Assembly: GCF_000471905.2 (NCBI RefSeq)
Contig: NW_006495933.1
Coordinates: 1,434,359 to 1,498,358, forward strand
Direction of reading: 5' to 3'
DNA length: 64,000 bases
Source: Amborella trichopoda
Taxonomy: Eukaryota > Streptophyta > Magnoliopsida > Amborellales > Amborellaceae
In this document: positions 34,201 through 46,095 of the stretch, piece after piece
Position numbering within the stretch: the stretch's first letter is position 1
Layout of the letters: every line of letters starts with the position of its first letter
Position numbers and translations under genes: made by a program
The notes under the pieces: model-generated
The model's database searches: none
The model's input: only the letters and a program-made list of their open reading frames with translations
What the model was told of the DNA's origin: nothing

Positions 34201-34855
34201 AATTACCGTACCCGTTTTGCTGCTACGTCAGACTAGTCATTGCGGCTGACTAACCGTCGTGCCAGTTCTGTCGTCGAGCAGTATTCCCGTCGTGCAGGTC
34301 TGAGTTACTATGCCCGTCTTGCTGCCACATCAGACTAGCCATTTTGTCAGGCTGGTTGGTATTGATTCCGTCGTCGAGTAGTATTGCTGCCATGTCGGTC
34401 TGAGTTACCGTGCCCGTCTTGCTACCACGTCAAGTCAGTCAACGTATTGGATTAGACAATGTGCCATCCTAGCCACCCGGTCAAATTCCTTCTCTCACTT
34501 TCACTTCACATTGTAACAAGGTGGGGACCTATGCCCCACTTGTCTGTACTTTTAATTGTGTGTGTATGGTTGCAGGAAAGGAGATACAGGTCAAGGGAGG
34601 CGATTCCAAGCTGGCCATAGGTCAGGGGGAACTTTCCAACATGATCTAAGAGGGCATGCACGCAAGCTAGCTCAAGTGTGTACAGACCCACGTGAGATAA
34701 GTCCCACCTCATGACCCCGATTTCTCTTGGTACTTCTGCTCGTCTTCTTTACGTGGTTTTCGAGAGAGTAATCTCAGGTTCCGAGTCCATCTTGAACCCG
34801 GAACCACACCACCAGGTTAACCCGACTCGGAGGGCGAGATCGAGGTACCTAACCA
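31290..34855 (+). mobile_element. LTR X, long subtype, + strand, 5' truncated
   Basis: It opens inside the transcribed part: GTCACGTCTTGAGAGAAAG and GGTCGGTACCCTTGGGC match the other LTR X copies. Then comes an expanded low-complexity body: CT-rich (31400-31650), C-rich with 48-bp repeats (32494-32650), and T-rich with TTTTATTTTA words (33650-34060). Next follow GTCGAGCAGTATTGCCGTCG repeats (34160-34400) and the usual end GATCGAGGTACCTAACCA at 34855. The same long body is found in reverse at 42237-46095. Long open frames here (Ser/Pro/Leu rich) are composition artefacts. Confidence 0.8.
32494..32660. repeat. 48-bp tandem repeat inside LTR X long subtype
   Basis: Three units start with TTTCCACCTTGGCTGCAC at 32494, 32542 and 32608. 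The last spacing is 66 bp because an 18-bp word (CACCTCTGTCCCCAGTCA) is doubled. The period is a multiple of three, so all frames stay open by chance. Confidence 0.8.
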
Positions 34856-35114
34856 GCTTGGCGACTCCACTAGGGACACGCTACCTCATCATTGGATCGT
34901 TCTTGTTTGACCTTCCTTTCTTTTTATTCCTGCTCACTATACACACACCCGTGAGTCTTCATCAGGAACAGATTACACGAAACTTGTTCCCGACCTTTCT
35001 CCCGATAGAGGTGAGGATGGACCTAAAAGTCCTTCACTCCCTACGTCCGTGCATTGGTGGCATGCATGTCACCACAATCAGCATGCACCCTGCTACCGAA
35101 AACTCACTTGCTAA
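34856..35114 (+). mobile_element. Short internal leader with tRNA-Arg-like primer-binding site
   Basis: Three bases after the LTR X end, TGGCGACTCCACTAGGGA (34859-34876) matches the primer-binding site type of Tat elements, which I recall as complementary to a tRNA-Arg 3' end. Only about 260 bp of internal sequence follow before the next LTR X copy starts at 35115, with no coding motif. This links LTR X to the Tat lineage. Confidence 0.7.
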
Positions 35115-37709
35115 TGTTAGAAGGTATTTTTCATCAACATGGGGTCCCCGCTCAATAAAGGCCTAGAAAACAGTGGAAATTTTGATAGTCTCAGAATAAC
35201 CCCAGAACAAGCCAAGATCTTCATTAGGTCTCTCAAAAGTCTCTTACCAAGTTTTGTCATATTTTGATATGTCTAAGGCAGTGTAGACTGAGAAACAGTT
35301 TCAACAAAATCGGCCTCTAGTACCCTAAAACAGACCCTATAACTAGAGTTTCATTTTTCGGTGTCTCAATTTGCTATGGGACCACTACCATTAGAATATG
35401 CACAATTGAAGATCCCTAGGGGTCAAATTTAAGCTCGAACGGACACTCCAAGAAGAAGTTATAGGAAGAAGAGTGAAATAGGAGGGGCTCCACGTTATTC
35501 CCTTGCGGTCACGCTGCAACTCTTTGCCATGGAAGGGACAGTCACGACCAGTGATTTTCGAAGCTCATATCTCACCCGTCCCACGTCGAATTATGCTCAA
35601 ATTTGGTGAGCATGTTCGTCTAGTCAAGACGAGCGATTCGATAGGAGGCACGCCCCGTGACAACAATCGAGCACGAAGAAAAGCTAGAAAGAAGTTGATC
35701 CGTGAATAAAGTTCAGGAAATTCAATAGCGTTGTGTCTCACTCAAGCCGTCAGATCACGTCGCTCGCGAGCCCAATCGACGCGAGACCAATTCCATTGTG
35801 GGCGTAAGGTCTCGGGCTATCACTGACCATAACCCCGTATATGATGAACCGTCGGATTCTGCACAGGAAGTCGACGAGGCGACTACAAATTCCGTCTCCA
35901 AAATTTCAGTTTCTGGCCAAAATTCCAAAGTTACGAAATCTTCATTCGAGCACGGAATCGAGCTACGTTGGTGCCCTGCGATCGTAACGGCATGCTTAGT
36001 GTAGTTCAGCGAAGAAATCATCGAAAAACATTAAGGAACGAGTACACTATCAATCCGAAGTTTCAAGATCCACTCAAATTTCAAGTCACACGATCGTGCA
36101 CTAAAAACACGATCCATGGCTCGAAGTTGGTATCAAATCGATTTCCATGCCAAGTCCCACAAAAAAACAATCATCTTACGAGCAACCGGGCATCAGAACG
36201 ACCCTGGATCATCCATGCAAGATCATACAAGTTTTAGGGCAACACAAGGACTGTTTTGGAATTCCACGAATTGTTAGAAAGGGGCAAATCTATCATTTTG
36301 TACCTTATTTTCTAAATTGTTTTAAATCAATTTAATCTTAATTTCGAGCAATTAGGGTTACTTTTGATCATCCACCCATGTTTGGGGTAAATTCTATATA
36401 TACGTACCAGCATTGTACGTAGAAAAGACACACACAGGATTCTTCTCCTTATAAAAGAGAGTTTTTATTGAATATAATTTCTCTTTCTTCCCACTATTGT
36501 GTCACGCTTGAGAGAGTGAGGTGAGGGAAACTTTTGACCGGTACCCTTAGGTTCGAGGTAAACCTTCTCTCTCCTATTTTTCTTTTATTCTCTTTCTCCT
36601 CTTTTCTCTCTTCTTCTCTTCCTTCTTCTTCTTCCCCATCTGAGATCTCCTTAAAGGCCATGCACGACAGTGGCAGTGCTGTGCATGCCTCTCTGATAGC
36701 CTCACAGGTTACACTTGGCGATGGCAGTTCCATGCATGCATCTCTTTCTCCCTCTGTTCTATCTCTTTCGTGAGGCCTACTGACGGCTTTGCTCATCGTC
36801 CTTTGCGGGCGTATCCTACGTGCCTAAGCGAGGGACGCGGGTAATGAACCCTATCGCCGCCCGCAGGGGATTCACCCTGTCGCCTGACCGTTGCAGATGG
36901 CAATACCTATCATTGTCTGTAAAGGGTCGAGGCAATACTCGTCACTACGCGCTGGCTTCTTCTGCGCTTCCCTGCGCCCATCGCCGTGCGCCCTACGAGA
37001 AGTAATCGCCGTGAGACCTATGAGAAGTTATCGCCATGCGCCTCGTTAGGAGCCATCACTGTTCGCTAGGGACATGTTGCCTTCTCATGCTGCCAACAAC
37101 AATGCCCATTGCCATCTGGATTCTTCCTCCCTCTACTGTCTTTCTCTCTCTTCTTACTTGATTGAGGATAGATCTAGCTTAGCACCGCTATCTCGGTCTC
37201 TATTTAGAGTAGTATTGCCATCGTGCTGATCCTGAGGACCATGCCCGTCTTGCTACCACTCTGAGTCGATAATTGTTCGGATGTCATGCTAACTTCGCCT
37301 CTCCATCTTTTTCTTCTCTTTTCTATCTTTATCTAAAACTTTATGTTTCATCATGTTATCACATGAATGTACGTTGCCCTAAGACAAGGGTAGGTCTCCT
37401 TGACCCACTTGTATAACAAATTAACCATAGAAGTGTTGTGCAGAAAACAAGAGGATTGCAGGTCAAGAGAGACGATTCCAAACCAGCTAAAGCACCTGGG
37501 GGCCTGTCTTCGTATTCTAAGAGGACACTCACGTGAGCCAGCTTGAGTAAGTCTTTAACCCACCTAAAATTCTTCTCTCATCGATTGATATACCTGCCCT
37601 TGCGCTCGAACAAGGTTCTGAGAGAACGATCTCAATCCTCGGGTTCACCAGAAACCTGAGGTATGTGCGCTCATCTAGATTCGAAAGGTGAGATCGAGAC
37701 ACCTAACCA
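35115..37709 (+). mobile_element. LTR X copy B, full length
   Basis: It runs from TGTTAGAAGGTATTTTTC to ATCGAGACACCTAACCA, 2,595 bp, close to the 2,626 bp of copy A. Landmarks in order are AAGACGAGCGATTCGATAGG (35626), GATCCATGGCTCGAAGTTGG (36111), TATATATA (36395-36402), GGTACCCTTAGGTTCGAGG (36539) and AGGTCAAGAGAGACGATTCC (37461). It is followed by a short internal region and copy C, so B and C may be the two LTRs of one deleted element. Confidence 0.88.
36395..36402 (+). promoter_or_regulatory. TATA box of LTR X copy B
   Basis: TATATATA follows CACCCATGTTTGGGGTAAAT, as in the sister LTRs. Confidence 0.65.
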
Positions 37710-39018
37710 GCTGGTCCCATTGCTTGGGGTAGCCTAGAGGCTATTGCTCCCTCTCCCGCGATTGATAATTCATCTATCATTGCTCCTTCGGGTCGCCGTG
37801 AGGCTACCCCCATTCTCTATCACTTCATACCCCTGTAACAAGAGGCTCGACACCAAGAGGAGGTGGTTCTGAAGCCACCACCTCGTACACACCCACCAAA
37901 GCTAGTGAACCATCCATGCCTGCCATACCTCTGGGCAACCCTCAGGTTACCTCAAGATATTTTCAGGGAGCAGGTCTTCTTGAACCTAGCCCTGCACAAC
38001 GTTTGCATGCACATTGCACCACCCGGGGCAACCCTCAGGTTACCTCGAGACACTATCAGGGTTCGGGTCTTCCTAAACCTAGCCCTGCACATCTTTCGCA
38101 TGTACACTGCATCACTCGGGGCGACCCTCAAGTTACCTCAAGTCACTATCAGGGTTTGACTCTTCCTGGACCTAGCCCTGCACACCTTTTACATATGCAT
38201 TGCACCACTCAGGGTTGCTTGGTTGCTGCGTCTGCTTGAGCACACGAAGGGGAACCTCCTAGTCTCCCCTCCTAGCACATGCCTGCTCACTCTATGAGGG
38301 CTGGTCACATGACTGTCCAATCACACACACATGTTCACGACACTAGGCCTCCTAAGGCTGGACATGCTATTCGAGTTTGGGATGACCACCAGGTCGCCCA
38401 AAGTTCTTTTGCAGGGGGCGCACACGCGCCAATCCCCCCGCTCCCCTAGAGCACACCTTTGCAATGTGCACACATGCACAGACCCAAAACTTCCCCTAGT
38501 TCTCAGGGCAAAGAAGAGGGCATCATGGAACACTTCTCTACCAAAGATGAGAACCCTTTCTTTTCCCTAACTCCCCTTGAGGTGGATGATGCTCGAAAAG
38601 CATCTAATGAGGAGAACACCAAAACAATTACTCAGGGCATGATGAGGCCGGTTATCAATGAAGATCCAAGCCCCACTCGAGGCAAAGCCAAATCTATGAA
38701 CGGCACCCAGTGAACACATCCATCCTGAGCCAATTGTACCATCATCTGACCAAACACCCGAACCCATTTCGGGTCCGAGCACCGAGAGCAATGGATTACT
38801 CGAGCAGACTGAGCTTGGGGTAGCTTGTGGGCCTAAACCTATTTCTCCTGGACTTCTGTTAAGTCCGAGGGCACCACCTCGAGGCAGCCTCGGTTCCTCA
38901 AGCGAAATGGAAGTCGAATTCACCAAGGGCGTTGTCCAAGACCCCTTTACGGCAGAGAGTTTGATCTATGAAGAGACAAGTTCCCTTCCCATGATGCAGG
39001 AGAATGATCCATCATCAT
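37710..39018 (+). pseudogene. Gag-like leader region with 93-bp in-frame repeats
   Basis: It lies between LTR X copies B and C. After a weak primer-site-like word (TGGTCCCATTGCTTGGGG, 37712-37729) one frame is open from about 37866 to 38239. It contains three 31-residue repeats with the core NPQVTSRHYQGSGLPKPSPAH. After a stop, further open pieces follow (38459-38713, with ENPFFSLTPLEVDDARK). I recognise no domain. By position it would be the start of gag or a preceding open frame of the LTR X family. Stops make a working protein unlikely. Confidence 0.55.
37933..38211 (+). repeat. Three 93-bp in-frame tandem repeats
   Basis: Units start with GGGCAACCCTCAGGTTACCT or a close variant at 37933, 38026 and 38119. 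Spacing is exactly 93 bp (31 codons) each time. A fourth start (GGGTTGCTT) at 38212 is decayed. Confidence 0.9.
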
Positions 39019-41097
39019 TGTTGGAAGGTATTTTTCATCAACATAAGGCCCCTGCTCAATAAAGGCTTAGCAAGTAGTGGAAATTTCCACAGTCTCAAAA
39101 CAGCCCTAAAACTGATCGAGATCTTCATGAGGTCTCTCAAGAGTCTCCTGCCATGTTTTGTCGTATTCCGACATGTCTATGGCAGTGTAGACTGAGAAGC
39201 AGTTTCAGCGGCCTCTACAACACTGAAACGAACCTCTATAACCAGAGCTACATCTTCAGCATCTCAAATTATTGTGGGACCACAGTCATTGGATCCGATA
39301 CAGTTGAAAACCCTTAAGGGGCAAGTTTCAGCCCAAACGGACACTCCAGGAAGAAGTTATAGGTAAAGAGTGAAACAAGAGGAGCCGCACGCTATTCCCG
39401 TGTGGCCATCCTACAACACTACACCATTAAAGGAATAGTTACGACTAATAACTTTTGACGCTCATATCTCTGCTGTCTCACGTTGGATCGTGCTGAAATT
39501 TGGTGAGCATGTTCGTCTAGTCAAGACGAGCGATTCGATATGTGGCACGCACCATGATTATACCCGTGCGTGGAGAAAAGCTAGAGAGAAGTTGCTCCGT
39601 GAAGAAAGTGCAGGAAATTCAACAGCATCGTGCCTCGCTCGAGCGGCACGTCGCTCGAGAGTTCAATCAACGCGAGACCAAATCTATTGTGGGCGTAAGA
39701 TCTCGGGCCATCTCTGACCCGAATCCCATACATGATGAATGGTCAGATTCTGCACACGAAGCCGACGAACAGACTGCAAATTCCGTCGTCGGAAGATTCT
39801 GGCCAAAATTCCAAACTTGCAAAATTTTCGTTCGACCATGAAATCGAGCTGCGTTTGGTGCCCCGTGCTCATAGCAGCATGCTTAGTGTGATTCAGCGTA
39901 GAAAACACGAAAAAACATCAAGGAACGAACACACTATAGATTCAAAGTTTCAAGATCTACTCAAAGTTCAAGTCACATGATCATGCATCAAAAACACGAT
40001 CGATGGCTCGAAGTTGGTATCAAATCGATCGCCATGCCGAGCCCTACAAGAAAATAATCATCTTACGATCAACCGGACATTAGAACAACCCCGGATCAGC
40101 CATGCAAGAGCACGCAAGTCCTAGGGCAACACATGGACTATTATGGAATTCCACAACTTGTTAAGAAGGGGCAAATTTGTCATTTTTGCACCCTATTTTT
40201 TAATTTCTTTTAATTCAATTTAATCTTAACTTCCAGCAATTAGGGTTACTTTTGATCATCCACCCATGTTTGGGGCACACTTTTATATATACGTACCATC
40301 ATTTTATGCAGAAAAGAGGAGAGAAGGCAGATACATACACACACAAGAGAGTTTTCACTTAATACAAGTTTCTCTTTCTTACAATTGTGGTGTTACGCTT
40401 GAGAGAGAGGGTGAGGTAAGAGAAACTTTCGACCAGTACCCCTAAGGTTGAGGTAAATCTTTTCTCTCTTCTTTTTCTTTTTCTTCTTCTCTCTCCCTTC
40501 TCCCCTCTCTTCTCCCCTTCTTCGTCTGAGTCCCTCGCGGAGGTTGTGCACGACAGTGGCAGTGCCGTGCATGCCTCTCCCTTGGTCACACAGGTCGTGC
40601 ATAGCGATGGCAACACCATGCGTGAATCTTCTTCCCCTCCTTCTCGTTTGTCTCTTTCTCTCAGTGAAGTTTGTAGACGATGCTGCCCATCTCTGCCTAC
40701 AGATGTAGCTTTGGCGTCTCGGTGAAGAACCTAGACGGTGAAACGTGTTGCCGCCCAAAGGAGTCTTCCTCTACTACGCATCTAACGTAGACAGCGATAC
40801 CTATCGCCGCCCACTAAAGGCCCTGACAACACCCATCACCCGTCCGCGGGCTTCCTCTGTGCGTTCGGTGCCTATCGCCATTCTCCCTGTGTCGTTAGGA
40901 GACAATGGCATCCACAAAGGATGTGTCGCCTCCTCGTGTTGTAAACTGCGACGCTTATGGACATCCGGGCTTGCCCTCTCTTTGTCGCCTCGCCCTCTTC
41001 TCTTCACCCTTTTCTCTTCTCACTTGACTATGAAAGGGCTTAGATTAGCAACATCGCGTTGACTTGGGTTTTGAGTAGTGTTGCCGCTGTGCTGGTC
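39019..41097 (+). mobile_element. LTR X copy C, 3' truncated
   Basis: It starts TGTTGGAAGGTATTTTTC, with TATATATA at 40284-40291 and the usual leader AACTTTCGACCAGTACCCCT (40421). It ends at about 41097 inside the CCGCTGTGCTGGTC word where LTR T sequence begins. It may be the 3' LTR partner of copy B. Confidence 0.85.
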
Positions 41098-42236
41098 TTT
41101 AAACATAATAAGCTTCAGTAGGAAGGGAGTACGGGGCTCCAACCACAATCATCAGAACGTCATTCTAAAACGCGTTGACTATCACTCTACATAGATGAAA
41201 GTTAAAATAGTAAGCTGTAAATCCCAGTAAATAGATCGAGGTGTCATGCTTTCCTACCTATGAACATTGTCTCATAATAATAATCAAGATGTCATGTAAG
41301 TCTTACAAACATGTAGCCATGTGTCCAAATCATATTTTGCAATGTGTCGTGCGTGAATCATTTCATGGTGGAGAAAAACAAATCAGATATCATTTCATTC
41401 AAGCATGAAAATCGTAACAGATCAGCATAAACAAATTCAACAAATACCAACTCACTCCCTAGATCATGTACTCTCGAAGTAGAAGCCCTATCCATGAAGC
41501 TAAGCCAATCCCATTGCTTAGCACTTCTACCATCACTCAGGAGGGAAGCACCACCAATGGTATAACCTGTTGCATTGTGCTTCATACACACATTCATTAA
41601 AGCGCTTTACGGCTTTTGATAGGCACCAGCCTTGTAAGACACGACCGTCTCTTTGCATCTCCGCTAGAGGGCATTACACTACCAAAGGGGTCCCAATGGA
41701 TAGTGGCTCATATAGAATTTTGTGGGGGGATGACCCTCCCAACACATATTCACTCTAACTCCCGTCCTATCATAGGGAGTCAGGGAAATGTCTCTACTGT
41801 CGACACAATTTCTGACCACACGGGTCTTATCACATAGCTGACCACATAGGCTTTATCACATAACACTTATCACATAGCTGACCACATAGGTCCTATCACA
41901 CATCACATAGCTTGTCTCAAAGTCATGCACACATATCACTAATCACATGGGCCTTACACACATATCACTGATCACATGGGCCTTACACACATATCATTTC
42001 ATTACACCACCAATGGTATAGCTCGTTACGTAGTGCCTTACACACATATCATATCATTACACTACCAACGGTATAGCCAGTTGTGTAGTGCCGTATACAC
42101 ATATCATAACAGAGCATGTTTCATATCATATTAGAGTATGTGCATAACACATCATAACAGAGCATGTCTTACTATATGCATTCATATCATAACAGGGCAT
42201 ATCTCATTATCATACATTCATATCATAATTGAGCAT
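41098..42236 (-). mobile_element. LTR T fragment (Del/Tekay type)
   Basis: It is homologous to 29600-30288 (words GTACGGGGCTCCAACC, CTACATAGATGAAAGTTAAA, GTGTCATGCTTTCCTACC). It also extends further than the first copy, to 42236. The extension holds short repeats of CACATAGCTGACCACATAGG and CACACATATCAC (41830-42110). The terminal CCCGCCCC end is missing on the left. Confidence 0.78.
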
Positions 42237-45200
42237 TGATTAGGTGCCTCAATCTTGCCCTCTGGGTCAGGATGATCTGGTGGCATGGTTGCGGGTTCGA
42301 GATGGACCGCGGACTTGTGCTTGCTCTCTTGGGAACCGCGTAAAGAAGACACGGGCACGGTACCAACTGATTAGAAAGGAATTAAGGGTGTGAGGCGGGA
42401 CTTATCTCACGTGGGTCCGTGACACGCGTGGGCTAGCTCGTGTGGGCGCCCTCTTAGATCATGAAGAATGTCCCTTGGCCTGAGGCCTGTTCGGCTTCAA
42501 TTCCCTTGACTCATTTTTCTGCGTTCCTACACACACATGTGAGATGTCCAAACAAGCGGTATGAAGACTCATACTTGTGGAAAATAAAATTCCATAAAAT
42601 GGACGAGATGAAAATGAAATGGAAAGGGATGAGTAAAATAAAATGAGAGGGGATAAGATGGAAGAAAAATGGAATTTAAATAAAATAAAATAAAATACCA
42701 TAAAAGAGGTAAATAAAATAAGGTAAAATAAAAAAAGAGAGGTAAGTGAAGTGAAATAAATGAGGTAAAATGAAATGAAGTAAGGTAAAACAAAATAAAG
42801 GAGTTAAAAGATAAAATAAAATTAGGTAATGGAAATAAAGTAAAGTGAAATAAAATAAAGTAGGTTAATAAAATAAAAGTAAAATAAAATAAATAAGATA
42901 AAGGAAAATAAAAATAAAATAACATGAGACAATAAAATAAATAAATATATTAAATGGAGTAAGATATGGTAGGATAAAATAAGTGAGATAAAATAAATAT
43001 AATAAAATAGAACGAAGGAAAATAAAATGAAGTGAATAAAATAAAATGAAAAGAAGGGAATAAAATAAAATAAGAACAATAGAGAAAATAAAAATAAAAT
43101 GGAAAGAGTAAATAAAGAATAGAGTAGAGTAAACTGTAGTAAAAACAATAGGGCATGCTTTAACGTAAAGGAGATGGAAAGAAGAAAATGCAATAAGACA
43201 AAATGAGGAAAGGAGTATTGGTTAAGAGAGAGAGATATTTTAAACGAAATAGAACTAAACGGTGCAAACGAAACGAAACATTGAAAGAAAATGAAACAGA
43301 ACGAAATAAAAGAAAAAGAAACAGGGGAATGGGGTTGCTCGTTTGTGGGTTCTAGTGAGAGAAAGTGCAGCGAGGGAATGGTGGAGTTGCAGAGGATCGT
43401 GAAGAGGCACAGAGAGCTGTGAGCGGGTTAGAGAGAGAAAATGGTAAGGTGGGAAAAGACGGCTGCAGGCGGTGAAGAAGGAGATGATGGTGAGGAAGAG
43501 AGGCTGAGAGCAGGGAAGGGGATGCGATTGAGATGGGCGGCGGAAATTGGTGGTGGAGGTGGAGAAAGAGGCGGAGACGGTTGGTTGCAAGCTGGAGGAG
43601 ATGGAAATTGGTGGTGGTGGATGGGCACTGCAGATGGCGGAAATGGGGCAGGCGAGAGTAGGTGGTGGCAACAGTGGGTTAGAGAGAGGAAGGGAGTAGC
43701 GAAGAACCGAGAGAAAGAGTCGGTATTGGTTTTTTTAGAGAGAGAAAGTGGAAGGTAGCAGTGAGAGGACAGCACGGGAGAGTAGCAGAGGGGGTAGCAG
43801 GTGATGGTCGTGACTGGTGTGAGATTAGAGAGAGGTGGAGGTGGCTGCTGGTTGCAGGCGAGTGAAGTGGAGGACAGGGGAAGTTGGGTGAAAATGGGGA
43901 GAGAGGTTTTGAGGGAGCATGGCCAGTGAACACGGCGAGTAGGTGGACTTGCGGGAGTATGACAGGGAGTGGTGGTCGTGCAGTCATGGGCGACGGTGAG
44001 GTCGAGTGTGGGCAGCAGGGCCATGGGCGATCGTTGACCCTACCGCCTGTGTGTTGGTAGTGAATTGGACTGGTATGGACATGAGGCTTCACAGAAAGAG
44101 AAAGATAGGGCAGTAAAACATGGATGGCGGCTGAAGCCGCCGTCAGTGTTTTCCTTTTATTTTAGCTGAGAAAAAGAAAAAGGGCTGGAAGGTTGGTGGA
44201 CTTGAGAGAGCACGAGTAGAGAGGGAAAGGGTGTGGACATGAGGGTACACGAGGGAAGAGAAAAAGAGGGCGGACGTCGTGGACGGTGGCCCAGGTCAGC
44301 CGCCGCTGGTCTTAAGCAAGAGAGAGAGAGAGAAAGAGAGATGAGAGAGAAAAGAATACACGGTCGTTTATGCTGCCATCGAGGAGAAGGAAGAGAGAGA
44401 AAAAGAATAGAGAAAAGAGAAAAAGCCATGGACGGCAGCTTATGCCTCTATCGAAGAGAGGGAAGAGAGAAAGAAGAGTGAAAAGAGAGGGAAAGAGCGA
44501 AAAGAGGTACAAAGATCGCATCGAGACCCGTCAAAAAGGAGAGATTCATGTTATTGTCTATGTGAGGAAAGAGAGAGGCAAAAAAAGGGAGAAGATATAG
44601 AGATTGCATCAAGGCTCGCTAAAAAAGGTAGACCCATGTTGTTGCTCTTAAGAGGAGAGATAGAAAGAGAGAAAAAGAGGAGAGAGAAAGAAAAAAAAAA
44701 AGTGAAGGAAAAAGAGATAAAAAGAGGAGAGGAGAGAGAAGATTATTTATGATTCTTGAGGGTACCGCTCAAAATTTTCTCTTTCCTCTCATCAAGCCAT
44801 GACCCATACTTAAGCCAAAATAATATTTTTTTATTAATTGAAGCCAAGGATCCATTACATGAGGTGCATGCTTCTTTATATAAAGGTGGGGCCCAAACAT
44901 GACATGGGTGTACAATCGATTTTTAACCTATTTATTGAAAATTAGACATTAAAAGAAATAAAATAAATCTAAAAAAATGGGGTAAAATAAAGATTTTGCC
45001 CCTGCATCAACAATCTGAATAATTTCAAATCAGTCCCTTTAATGGCCTTTCAATCGTGCAAACTTTCTATGGTTGATTCAGGGCTTTTCCAGTTGCCATC
45101 CGGTCGAAAGATTATTGTTTTCTTGATGAGCTCGAGAAGACGATCATTTTGGTACCAATTTCATGCCATGGATCTGAGTGTTGAACCATGATCATGATGT

Positions 45201-46095
45201 GGCAAAAACATAGAAAAATGTACAACCTTAATTTTAAGATTCAACATGTTTCTCAATGTTTTTTGCTGATTTCTTGATTGTAGTGTGACAAACAAGTTGC
45301 CACGATCGTTCTACAAAAAGAGCGGCTCTATTTGATGCCCGGATGACCGTTTTCCAAATTGAGAAACTTTGGTCGGCTTTTGGATTTCGGTGGCCGGAAT
45401 TACAACAACTTCAGACTCATCATGCATCGAATTTGACCGTCCATCATATGCGAGGTTCTGCTCAAATGAAGCCTCTGACCTCGTGCTCGTAATGGGTCTG
45501 GCTTAACATCGATCCGGCTTGTGAGTGTCATGATATGGCCATTTGATCGAGGGGAGGTATTGCTGAAAATTTCCGGCTAGTTTTGAATGTTTTTAGACGA
45601 ACTTCTCTAATAGATTTCTCTCGGTTTAGGCCGTGTTATCATGCGTGCTATATATCAAATCGACCGAGTCATGGAGACGAACAAACTCCCAGAATTTGGG
45701 ATCAATCCAACCCAGAATAAAGAAGATCCGGTCATGAAAAGTTTACATCCGAAATTGTGAAGCACAGTTTCCATTAATAGAAACTGGTTCGCTGAAGGCA
45801 CACCATAATAGTTTACGGCCTACCCATTTTGAGTAAGTTGGGCATAACTTGCTCCAGAAGCCTCCAAATGCATCGAAAATTGGTACTTTAGGGTTTTCGA
45901 TCGTTCTGAATCCAATGGCGATGGTATGGAGACCATTTAATGCTTGGATAATGGTGTTGTAATTCAAAGCCCATTTTCAGCATGAGAGAGACAAGATTTT
46001 TCGAAACTGTTTTGTCGTCTGCACTATCTTAAAATTGTCGGATTGTGACAGAACTTGGCATGTGTTCTTAGGAGACCCGTAGCCACGTTCTTGCA
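42237..46095 (-). mobile_element. LTR X, long subtype, - strand
   Basis: On the + strand it opens TGATTAGGTGCCTCAATC (LTR end) and carries, in reverse order, an A-rich body with AAAATAAAATAA words (42590-43150), a G-rich body (43440-44060), GA-rich tracts (44310-44720), the GGTACC leader (44760), a TATA box (44875-44884) and the U3 words up to about 46095. The first 100 to 200 bases of the LTR are missing. It mirrors the + strand copy at 31290-34855. The many open frames (Phe/Tyr/Leu rich or Gly/Arg rich) come from base composition. Confidence 0.82.
44875..44884 (-). promoter_or_regulatory. TATA box of the - strand LTR X
   Basis: TTTATATAAA lies next to the reverse complement of the conserved CCCATGTTTGGGCCCC word. 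Confidence 0.6.

Noticed and set aside
37863..38159. Second open frame over the 93-bp repeats, also repetitive
   Set aside because: Any frame repeats when the period is a multiple of three. The frame with QVTSRHYQG was preferred because it is the longer clean one; neither is proven coding.
42569..44092. Phe/Tyr/Leu-rich and Pro/Ser-rich frames on the - strand and a Gly/Trp-rich frame on the + strand
   Set aside because: They follow AAAAT-type and G-rich low-complexity repeats of the reversed LTR X; no membrane protein is implied.
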